From the NCBI RefSeq assembly GCF_003597395.2, contig NC_133790.1, forward strand, positions 23,244,576 to 23,308,575: a DNA stretch of 64,000 nt, given 5' to 3'. Shown piece after piece: positions 12,101 to 24,100 of this stretch. This stretch comes from Chelonoidis abingdonii. Taxonomy: Eukaryota; Chordata; Testudines; Testudinidae. The stretch's first letter is position 1; each line of letters starts with the position of its first letter. Below the pieces are notes generated by a model that was given only the letters and a program-made list of their open reading frames with translations, searched no databases and had not been told where the DNA came from. The translations under genes were made by a program, and so were the position numbers.

Positions 12101-15100
12101 CCTGAGGTCCCCTCCAACCCTGATATTCTATGATTCTGTGTATGGAACAGAGGATTTCATTGAGCTGCCTGTTTCTCTTAAGTGTTTACAGGTAATTTAG
12201 AAACCAGAAATGGGTGTGAGTACTTTAAATTTGGAAGGAATAATTTACATTATTTTGCATTTGTTGCAGTGAATTTAATCTGCTATCATGTGCCCCAATC
12301 AGCAAGTTTTGTTAGGATCTTACGAAGTTCCTCCCAGTCATCTCTAGTTTTGACTAACTTAATCTTGCATCACCTGCAGATTTTGTCACTTGGCTGTTCA
12401 CCTTTTGTTCTCACATCAATATATTAAACAATAACATTTCTAGTCCAGAGCACTATTAACCTTCGTTCTGTATGTTGAAAATTGACATTTTATTCAACTG
12501 TGCAGTTAGGGTGGAAAAGAATTCCCTCTGTGATAGCCCAAGTAAATTACTCAAGCCAGAGACAGGTGATTTAGAAGCTGCAGGATAACATATTCAGCAC
12601 CCATATGTTCATGACATTATTACCAATGTTTAGCAAGTAAAATCTCATTGTGTCTGCTGGCACTAAGCACAGGTATACACAAGTGAACTCTTGATGACTG
12701 AGAAACATTCTCAAGCAGCCTAAGGATTTCAGCTTTCCAGCCTTTTGTGTCTCTTCAACAGAAAAGGCACTTGGGGTCGGAAGTCTGTAAGCCTGGGGGT
12801 TTGACTGTCTTACAGTCATTGGAAAGGCTGTGAGACTATATTTCAGAGCACTAGTAAAAGCTGCCTGGCAGGATGGGTAGGTTTGGCAGGCCCATTAGAA
12901 TCTCAGAATACTCTTGTCCCCCTTGCTTGTTTCCTAGCTGTATAGGTGGCTGAGCCCAGGGAGCAAACCAGAAAATGTGGACCATGCATTTGGGTTTCCG
13001 AAGTTACCCTTGACAGCAAGGGTTAGGGGCAGTTTTGTTGTGTTTTTAAATAATTTTGGTTTCATAAATATAGTAACTCCTTGCTTAAAGTTGCGTTATG
13101 TTCCCGAAAAATATTACTTTAAATGAAATGATGTTAAGCGAATCCAATTTCCCATAAGAATTAATGTAAATGTGGGGGTTAAGTTCCAGGGAATTTTTTT
13201 CGCCAGAGAAAAGACTGACTGACTCTCTCTCCACACATACACACAGTGTAAGTTTTAAACAAACAATTTAATACTGTACACAGCAACGATGACTGAAGCT
13301 TGGTTGAGGTGATGGGATCAGAGGGTGGGATATGTCCCAGGGAATGCCTTGCTGCTAAATGATGAACTAGCACTTGGCTAAGCCAACAAGAGTTAACACA
13401 TTGTTAAGGTAGCCTCACGCTCTACAAGGCAGCACAAATGGAAGGAGGAGACACAATAGATGCAGGGCAGTGGCTGCAAACGTTCTCTGTGGAAACTGAA
13501 CGTGATGATGAACACACGCTATCCCGCTGGAGCACAGCACTCCCTCCACTTTCCGAAGTGTTTGGCGGGGAGGACATGTCGGGGGGAAAATGTGTGTGAG
13601 AGAGACACACACATTGTGAGTTTGTGTGTGAGAGAGAGATGCACATTGCCCTTTTATGCTGACCCCATTCTAAGTATACTACCTTTTTAAGTAGATCAGC
13701 AAGTTGAGACAGCAGCTGCTGCCAGCAATCTCCCTAGGTCCTGTCTTCTCCTCCCCTCCCACTCCTGATGGGGTACAGGAGCCAGGGGAAGGGGACACCC
13801 TGACATCAGCACCTACCTTTCCCACCCCCCTGTATAGCAAGCAGGAGGCTCCAGGGAGCAGCTCCAAGGCAGGAGCAGCACATGGCAGTGTTGAGGAGGG
13901 ACAGCTGAACTGCCGGCAACTGATAGCCTGCTGGGTGGTTGCCACACAGGGAACTTAGGGGAATGGGGAGCTGATAGGGGGGCTGCCGGCCCACCCTGGT
14001 GCTAAGCTCCCACCAACTAGCTCCAACGGGCTGCTCTTCCTGCAAGCAGTGGACAAAGCAGGCGGCTGCCAAACTAATGTTATAAGGGAGCTTTGCGCAA
14101 CTTTAAATGAGTGTGTTCTCTAATTTATCAGCAACACAAGAACATTAACCAGGATGATGTTAAGTGAGGAGTTACTGTATGCAGTTACATTTCTGTGAGA
14201 TGTTGACGTGCCTAACTGTGTATCTGAAACTTATAGCTACTCTAGTGGTGTTGAGAATGCATAAACATCTCCATGTCTATTTCTCTTTACTTCCATTATG
14301 AGAATAGCCATACTGGGTTAGACCAACGGTTTGTCTAGTCCGATATCCCGTTTTCCTACAGTGGCTGGTGCCAAATGCTTCAGAGGGAGCGAACATGGCA
14401 ATTTGAGTGATCCATCCACTGTCATCCAGTCCCAACTCCTAGCAGTCAGAAGTTTAGAGACACCCAGAGCATGGGGTTGCGTCCCTGAACATTTTGGCTA
14501 ATAGCCATTGATGGATCTGTCCTCCATGAAGTTATCTAATTCTGTTTTGAACTCAGTTATGTTTTTGGCCTTCACAACGTTCCCTGGCAACAAGTTCCAC
14601 AGGTTGACTCTGTGTTGTGTGAAGAAGTACATCCTTATGTGTCTTAAACTTGCTGACTTAATTGCATTAAGGGGTATGTGGTTCGTGTTACGTGAAAGGG
14701 TGAAGAACACAGCCTTATTTGCTTTTTCCACACCATTCATGATTTTATAGACCTGTATCATATCTGTTAGTTGTTTCTTTTCCAAACTGACCAGTCCCAG
14801 TCTTTTTAATCTCTCCTCATATGGAAGCTGTTCCATACCCCTAGTCATTTTTGTTGCCCTTCTCTGTACTTTTTCCAATTCTAATCTCTCTTTTTTTGAG
14901 ATGAGGTGACCAGAACTGCATGCAGTATTCAAGGTGTGGGCATACCATGGCTTTGATATTTTCTGTTTCATTATCTATCCCCTTTTTTGACTTCTGCTGC
15001 ATATTGAGCAGATGTTTTCAGAGAACTATCCATGATGACTCCAGGATCTCTTTCTTGAATGGTAACAGCTAATTTATATCTCATCATTTTGTCTGTATAG

Positions 15101-18100
15101 TTGAGATTATTTTCCAATGTGCTTTACTTTGCATTTATCGACACTGAATTCCATCTCCCATTATGTTGCCCAGTCATTGAGCTTTGTGAGATCCCTTTGT
15201 AACTCTTTGTAGTTTGTTTTGGACTTAACTACCTTTAATAATTCTTATATCATCTGCAAATTTTGCCACCTCACTGTTTATCCCTTTTTCCATATCCATT
15301 TATGAATATGTTGAACAACGCTGGTCCCAGTACAGATCCTTGGGAGACCCTGCTGTTTACCCCTCTCCAGTGTGAAAACTGACCATTTATTCCTACCCTT
15401 TGTTTCCTGTCTTTTAATCTGTGACTGATCCATGAGAAGACCTTCCCACTTATCCTATGACTCATGATTCTACTTAAGAGCATTTGGTGAGGAACCTTGT
15501 CAAAGGCTTTCTGGAAATCCAAGTGCACTGTATGTACTCGATCACCCTTTTCCACATGTTTGTTAACCCCTTCAAAGAATTCTAATAGATTGGTGAGGCA
15601 TGATTTTCCTTTACAAAAGCTGTGTTGACTCTTCCCCGACATACTGTGTTCATCTTACGTGTATGATGATACTGTTTTTTTACTGTAGTTTCAACCAATT
15701 TGCCTGGTACTGAAGTTAGGCTTCTCAGTCAGTTAATGGGCGGGATCACCCCAGAGTCTTTTTTTTTTAAAATTGGTGTCACGTTAGCTATCCACCGGTC
15801 ATGTGGTACAGAGGCTGATTTAAGCAGTAGGTTATATACCATAGTTAATAGTTCTGCCATTTCGTATTTGAGTTCCTTGAGAGCTTTCAGGTGAATAGTA
15901 TCTGGTCTTGGGGACTTTATTGTTTAATTTATCAATTTGTTCCAAAACCTCTTCTCCAGGCAACTTGTCTGTTTCTTGTCAATCTCCTCTGTAGACATCA
16001 CCACCTGCTCCCAGCAGTTACTTTCCCTTTTCTCTCACGCCCCAGTTGTTTCACTCTTTCCCTCTTCCTTTTTGTTTTTCACCCCTCAATTCTGCTCCCA
16101 TGTGCTAGCTCAGTTGCACAGTTCAATTGACAAGGTCTCTGGCCTATTTCGCTTTGCTGGTACCATGAATAGAGGCAGGGAGCAGCAGGGCTTTGCATGT
16201 CAGATATTGTTGATGCCCTGCTCTGCAGTGTACTTGGTAACTGAGAGAGATGAAAGGCTGTCCTTACTTCTGAGCTGCAGTCCTGTGCGTGTATGAGAGA
16301 GGCACGGGAGGAATAAGGCAAACATGCTAAGAAGATTAATTCAAGCCAGGAAGACAAAGTCCAGACAGAAATTACAGCGTGTGGGTGGGTGGTGTGGGCT
16401 TTTTGTTTGCTTTCAGTTCAGTTTTCCTCAAGCCATAGAGTAAAAGGTGCTACTGCAGGCTGATGCATTAACCTTAATGAGTTGCTCATTCTGTTCACTT
16501 ACAGAATCCATTTGATTGTGGTGTTCTGCTTATCAGTCAACTGGCACTGAGGTTACTGAATGCAGTTTTGCACCATTCGGATATCTGTGACGTGATTCCT
16601 CCTTAACTATGTGACTTGGTGTCTGCATTAACCAGCCTCCCATTGTAGTGCAGCTCTGTATACATTAACTGCTGCATTCATTTTGTTTTAATATTTTTAA
16701 CATGTTGGAAAAATGATTTTTAGAGCAAAATAAGCCGCCTTACCTTGAAAATAATTGGATTTTAGAAAGCTTGAAAACTTTATCCCAAACTCAGGTAAAA
16801 ATAGGAACGCCTTAACCATGGCATCTATGCTTCAGAGGGCAGTTGGTGTGTAAGGGAGAACAAATAGTGTAAACGCACAGGGAGTTTTCTAATAATTAAT
16901 ACACTTCAATATAGCACCTTTACTACCAGAGTCTCTCTGCTTACAAACTATAGCTCAGAGGGAAGAGTACTCTGTAATGAATCACTAGCATCGCTTTCTG
17001 GTGCCCTTTGGGTTTTCCTAGAGAGGTCTCCCATTCAGATGCTTACCAATCCCAGTCCTTCTTAGCTCGGCAGTCTGACATCCCAGACAAGTTCTGTGAT
17101 TGCATAGTCACTCCAGTCACCTAAGCTGGAAGGGCATGTGGCTTCCATCTGCTGGAGGTTGCCTGCATCCAAGTGGATTCTTGCTCTTTAATCATGACAA
17201 CATCCAATGAGGTAAGTAAATTGTGTTGGCTGGGATTTTCAAAGGAGCCCATGTGGGTTAGACACGCAATTCCCATGGGGGTTAAACACCCAGCTCCCTT
17301 AGGCACCTTTGAAAATTCCAGCCATTACCCCTAATATTAAAAAAGGGAAACTAAACCTCAGAATGAGTTGGTATCTGAGCCAGGATTAGAACACAGTCCC
17401 TTGCTGCCACTGCCATGCTAAGTGCTCTACTGAGCTGTCCCTCTTGTGGTAAGAGACCTCACTGGCTGCCCAATTGTAGCTGTAAGAGAGAGAATGAGAA
17501 GTCCTTTTATCATCAATTGCAGACCAAGTGATCTCAGCAGTGATACCCCCCACCCCCCCCAAAAAAGTGGCTATAGGCTAACTCTGTAAGGAAATGGGCT
17601 ATAAACTTCATTTTAAAAAAATGATCCTTTTACACGGATAAATACCCAAAATCAAGAGTCGTTGGGTGCAGTGGCAGACTTAGTAGGCCACAGTGGCTGG
17701 TTTGGGAATGCACAAAACAAGCCATGCTAATTTTTATTCCATTAAGGAAATGGAAAGAATTCCTGTTTGTCACATAGGAGCTGACATAGTGGACAGGATC
17801 AGAGCCCTGATCTGTCAGGTTTAAAATATAAGCAGTGGAGAACTAAAAACAGAGTACCTGCCACTGACCACTGCAGAGCATGTTTTGGAACAAACTTTGT
17901 ACTTCTCTCACCTAGATATAAAAGGGGCAAGAAAAGTGGGGTGGGTGAGGAAGAAGAGGGTTAATGCAGGGCTCCTGAAGGACAGCCCATAAAGTCCTAG
18001 AATCCTTCCCTTGGATTCAGCATGTATTTGACCCAGAGGAGAGCCTTGTGATTTGAGCAGGCCAGAGCCTGAGTCCTGTACGCCTCTTCTGTGAGTGCCC

Positions 18101-21100
18101 TGAGGCTAGTGTTTCAGGGAGGCAAATATTAGGGCTTACATGCTTCATTGTTTTCTTCAAAAAGTATGTACATTTCTATGCAAATTAGTGCAAGTGGTCT
18201 GATTCAGAGGAAGTTGCTAATGTGACTGTCAGTCTTTGTCTAATGGGCTGGGCCTTTGGGGCAATGCACCAGCCCCATTTAGAGGAGAAAGAATTAACTG
18301 CAGCTTCGAAGAGCCTAAGAAAAAGTGCTCAATGGCTGCATGATCCTTCCTTGTTCCCAGCGCCCTCCTTTGAGAAGGAGCACAACTGTGTGTTCACGTG
18401 CCACACTCTGACTTGCCAGTTGTCCATCCTGGCTGCCTTGATGGCTTTATGTCAGGAGGACGCCGTGGTGTGCATGCTGTGATTGTTCTGCCATGTTGTG
18501 CCTTGTTCTTTTCCTTTCCTCACCTCTGTCTCTATCTTTCCCCCCTCTCTGTTCCTCTTTTTTTTTGTCTTGTTTTTGCAGGCTGTTTCCACTATGTCAC
18601 TGATTTCTGAACCCTCCCTGGAGCTGCTTTCCAGCCCAACAAATCCAGACTCAATCGACTCTCCTCCTGGTACAGTTCTGCTTCCCCAGTCAAAACCCCA
18701 TGGGACAGGCCAGAGCAGGGACCTACCAGCCCTGCTGCCACCTGCCGCCTTGGAAGTCCTTCATATTGAAGAAGGCAGCAGCAGCGCTGCAGTTGCAGCT
18801 AATCCAGGACGTTCTGCCACTACTCCACAGCTCTCCTCTGTGGCTCGGATGAGTCAGTCACTTCCAGAGGACTTTGCTATTTCTGCTCCTTTTGGGGATC
18901 ATGTGCTTTCTCGGAGCTCAGTCAGGCCGAGCAAAAAGTCAGATCCTCCTAGAGAGATGTCCCAGTCCATGATATCCTCCAAGACGGAATCTCTGTCTGT
19001 TCCTTCTAATGCAGAGGCCCACAGTCAGGGGCTTGATGAGGCAAAAGCCACTGAAAAGAAGGAGCATAGAACTGAGACCAAGCTCACAACTGTTCCCATT
19101 TCTAGCCCGAGCATAACCAGCCAAGTGAAGGGGCAGACACCCAAGGAATCGGCACAGCAGGCCATTTTCAGGGATAATTCAGCCTTTCCTTCCCAGAAGG
19201 ATGGAAAAATGGAAGCAGCTTTAGATCAGCTGTGGGCTCTGGAGCTATCTGAGCTTATACCAGAGCTATATTCTGAGAATGACCATGTCTTGCAGTCAGC
19301 ATGTGAACCTGAGATTGTGGCTGTGGACCGATGGGATGTCTTCCCAGATACTAAAGGCCAGTTGGGTCTTGGAACAGAACAAGGACAGAAGCAGGATGCT
19401 GAAATTGAGCATGAAAGCAGGACAGATGACTCTCCTGATATGGCTAAAAAGAGGCAGAGCAGAGAGAGAACTCCTAGGAAAGTTGGCCCTACTAAAAGCA
19501 AGCCCGGAGAAGACCGGGGAAGAGAGCAAGTCAGAAGCTCAACAGTCACTCCAGAAACCGCTGAAAATGCTTGGAAGGATGAATTGGATCTGCTGTCTGT
19601 CTCCAAGCCACCTATTGAGAGGATTTCTGCATCAGGCCAGGCAGGCATTGAGTGAATGCAAGAGTGGGCAGGTTCTAGCTAGCCGCCTGTGCATGGTGTG
19701 AGTGCATATTTGGGCTCTTCCAGAGCAGTCTGATAGCTTACTCCAGACAAACAGCATGCTGTTCTGGAGTCACTGTAATAACAGCTGCATGGCACAGAAG
19801 TCTGAGACCCTCCACTCTAGCAGCAGCTTTGTGATATCTTTTGCATGTGGATCAGTGATTGGCTGCTTGTGCAGCATAGAACATGAATAGCATCCATAAT
19901 CTGCAGGCTGTCTCGTAGCTAGAATGGGGCCAAGTGCATGATCTATAGAGGTCTCTGAAGAGCAAAGTGCTGTTTCACAGTGATGGAGGGATTTGCTAAT
20001 GACTGTCCAGACTTGGGATAGCAACTCCTCTTCCCTGCTGGCTTAGATCTGAGCCTGTAAAGTATTGACACTGGAGCTCCTACGGTCCTTCCAGCACTAG
20101 AAATGCTGTGTGCATCCCAGAATCCTCTCTGCTGGGGAATTTCCCCAGGACTGCGTAGGGGAGGGATGAAAAGAAGTTGACATGGATCACTGTGGTGTTA
20201 GGGAAACCATAACACCTAATGGGGTGATCTTGTTGAACTGTGACCTTGTACCTCAAATCATGGCTTCGTGCTGGATAATCTGTCTCCATTTTGTAGCCGG
20301 AGTTCTTTTTGGCTGCTATGACTGGTCTGGCTGGGATTTTCCTTGCACTGAGTCACTGCTCTGGGCTGTGCCAAGAGGAACTTTGGCATTGTGCAATAAA
20401 TACCATCACTCTTCATGCTCACAGTTGTCACTAATAGTTTGGCTATGTGCTGCTGCATCTTGGGGCTTGCTGTTGTATTGCTCTTTTCATGCTGAAACTG
20501 TCACCTTGTCATTCAGATAAAATCTGTAATTGAGAGGACAAGAAAGACCTTAAACGTGCACCCAATGTATCGTGAGCGCTCATCGAGGCGGAAAGTAGGG
20601 CCAGTCATATTTCATAAGACTGTGTCCCAGGATCGCTTGATTGAAGAGCTGCAAGACAGATTGGGAATCAGCAAACAGGAAGAGGATGAATGGAAAAGCC
20701 AGGAAGACTGGCTGACTGAGGGAGTCATTGTCACCGCCAGGCCACAAAGGAAGCAGCAGGATGGTAGACAGCAAGTACAGAAGGTAGAGCGCAAACTCTG
20801 TACTAGGGTTTTCCCCTGTGTCGCTCTGCTCAGAAGGTTTCTAATGGAGACGTAGAGTAGGAGGTGGGAATGACAGGTCTCTTGAGAGTCCTGGGATAGC
20901 ATTGGAATCTGACTCCTCTCCCCTAGCACTGTTGCTTTTTCAGATCAGCTAGGAAATCCAAATTCCAGCTCTGTAGGAATTGGAGTAAGCAATCTTTTGG
21001 GAAGGCAGTGTTGTCTGATAGGACGTCTAATGCTGTCTAAGGTCAGGGATTGAATTGAGGTTTATTTTCATTCCACGGTGGGGAGGTCAGTCAATAAGCA

Positions 21101-24100
21101 GACCGAATTTCTTTCTTTACTTGGCAACATGTTGTTTTTAGATGTAAGATAAGGAACCTGCCCTGAAGTGCTTATAGCCAGGTGGGTGTTGCTAGGTGCC
21201 TTCTCCTTGAGACTCTGGTACTTCCTCAAAGAAGGTCTATTGAAAATGGCACCATGGCCTCTGTTTCTGGTTGGCTACAGCAGTGAGGTTGGCCTGCTTG
21301 CACTCTGTGTTCTGACATGAAAGGAAAACTGTTTTGAAAGGAAAGTAGAGAAGTGCTAGGTAGTGAGTGCCATGTTACCGTCTGTTTCATGCTGCTTGTC
21401 CTTTTGTTGCAGGAAGTGCTTCTCGGTTCATCTCCAGATTTGTTCACCTGTCTCCCTCCTTTCTTTCTAGATTATAATTCCTCCAGAATCCCCCCTGCCC
21501 ATGAGAAGAACAGTCTCTGCGCCAGCTTCTCCCCAACTCCAGTGTCCCAAAGAAGCTGCCAAGATTTTCCCTGCCAAAGCTGCTTCCTCTTCTCACCCTA
21601 TTCCCTCGTCACTCCCTCCACCTCCTCCTCCATACCCACCACAACCTTCCTATGTATCCTCTGCTACTGCTCCTAGTCCAGTCTCCTGCTACTTCAGCTT
21701 GCCTCCCCAGCCTCTATTCCAATGGGAGACTTCCTCTGATGACTACCAGGAACTCTCTGTGGTGGGCACTCCTCCCTCTGAAGAACATAGATTCCTCCAT
21801 TCTCCCCAAGCCCAGATTCCTCCTGCCATGCTGACTGAGCCAATGGTAGCGTCTTCTCCTGCCAAGACACTATCTTCTGTTGGCTGTCAGACTGATGAAG
21901 ATCCATTCTTCCCACCGATGCAGGCATGCTTTTCCTTGTGCTCTTCATTTAGCAGAGCAATTACAAGTCTGAATCCAGCACTTCTTGGCCTGTTGGCTCT
22001 CTAGGTAGAACGTTTGGGTAAAGGCTGGTACTGGGCTCCTCTACAGAAATGAGTTTAGTGTTGCCAATGGCTGATTTTTCTATCCGATTTGTCCCTTTTA
22101 TAGCAGTGTGAGGTGCACGTGTATGGAACGATCCAGATCCTGTGTCCATTTGTTGGCCACATACATGTGGCACTGGGAATGGACCGTGATCTGTGTTTCT
22201 TGCCATTGAACTGAAGGAATCAAGTCCATTAGTTTAGGGCCCAATACTCCCCTCCACAGTGTGGCACTGAGGGGAGGGGAGAAATATGTGGAAAAGCCTG
22301 AGAACCAGAAGAAGAAGCTGAACAGTGATTCCATGTGCCCCTGAACCCCCACCCATGTGGACACTGCTCAGCTGGGATTCTGTGGGGCTTGGAGAGTAGT
22401 GCAGAGGCAATAAATAGCTGCTCTGTTTGTCCTGCTCTCTAAACCCAGTGAGAATAGTGCTAGAAAAGTGTACCTGAGCAGGCCTGATTCCATTCATTGT
22501 AGATAGTGATCCTCATACACAAGCCAGTGCAGTATAGCTTCAGTCTCCACAAGCACCAGTCAATCAAAGGAGACTCCTCTGCATCATGAATTGTTGTCAT
22601 ACTTTGCAGGTGATCCCTACTCCGCCGCTGGTCCGACGCACCAATCCACTTGCTGCTCGGCCACCCCTTGTGCCGCCCACCCATGAGAAGGCAGGATACC
22701 TTCTGTTTCCCCTCTCAGCATGGTGTGCTGTTAAGGCAAGAGGGATGTGATTCTGGCACAGTCCTCTGAGCTGTTCCCAGAGGCCCTGTTGCTATGAATG
22801 CTGGATTGTTGGTTTTCTATGCATGGTCTGCTGTTTGCAGGGGTGTTGCTGAACCTGACAGCAGTGGCAGACCTTTTAAATTAGGGCAGGAATTTAAAGG
22901 CCTTTGCATGAGCATTTCTAGCACCCGAGTGTGGTGTGCATTGATAGTGTTCCTAAAGGGGCTGTGTTCATGCGAGTTTCTCTACAAAGTGCAGGCATTG
23001 GAGGGGAGGGGGTGAAATATTTCCAAAAGGAACTGCATCCCTTGCAGTACCACCAGTAAAGGGCAAGTCCACGTTGTTCTGCACTGAGATGTCCATGGCT
23101 GCACTGAAGTTAGCTGAGGCTGGCTGAGGGCAGGGAGGGAAGTGTCACTATGCATTCCATTCATTGCCATCCTTTCTGCAAGTGACACTTCACTTCTCAT
23201 ATGTCTGTTTCTAGTTGGTTTCTGCACCCCCTGTCCAATGGCCTCAGGCCCCTGGCGAGGATGAGGAAGCATGTGGCTCCCTGTGCCCCTGTGTTGCATC
23301 ATATGGGCACCCACACATTTGTACTGTTACCTTTTTTGTGTTGGCTCTGAAGTGCCACAGGGATCAGACTAGGAAGGATGCTGAAGCTAGAGAAAAATCA
23401 GCTCCAGAGAAACCTGGGTGTAAGGGCTAGGAGATAACAGATACTAATACATAAACATGTCTACCCATTCCCATTGCCTATACTCTTGAGTTATGATCAG
23501 TCTGGATTCACTGGTCTAATTTTTAGAGGTGCTGAACATCCCTAATTAACTGTACTCTGCACCTCTCAGGATCAGGCCCCTGACTGCCCTGCAGTTCAGA
23601 GAGGGAGAATCCTACACTCTGTGTCCAGCAAGATGTTTCCTCTTCATAACATTGTCTTGGGGAATTTGCACTGTAGGTAAAAGTGATAAATGCTTGTGTG
23701 TCAGATCCACAGGGTCTGGTCTGTGCCCCAGCCTGTAACCAGTCCTTTTGGGGTGACTCCTTTTAATGTCCCAGGCCCCAAGGACCCACCCAGTTCCACA
23801 GGGAGAAGACTCCACATATTCTGAAACTGGGCTTTTGGGTGCCAGCAACCCTGTTTCCCTTCATGGCTCCCTGCAGCAAATCTGGCAGAGCCAAACTCCT
23901 GTGGGAGGTGCCCTTCACTCCTTCAGAGTGCAGCGCTCCCAGTATTAGTGACATCAAACCAATGTATCGGTCAGCTGGGGTACAGAATCTGAAAGTCCTT
24001 AGGGGTGATCACAGAGAAGCAAAGATTAAGACACAGTTCAGTGTGGCCAGCGTCAGAGCTCTACCAAGCCAAGCTGCTGTAGAATTCATTTTGGCTCTGT

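Larger units (their letters stand above)
10188..18581 (+). other. PXN: PXN intron 6 (before optional exons)
   Basis: An 8.4-kb intron. It carries two antisense CR1 copies, a tRNA-derived SINE and the second Tigger-like element. The unique stretches 10188-11200, 12450-13070 and 16000-18580 show no exon or RNA gene that I can support. Some of the last stretch resembles old SINE tails (about 17340-17430). Confidence 0.75.

Noticed and set aside
19641..19655. Treating the 353-codon exon as a terminal exon ending GIE-stop
   Set aside because: The next exon continues the frame exactly from SASGQ and no polyA signal was noticed nearby; kept as a minor alternative.
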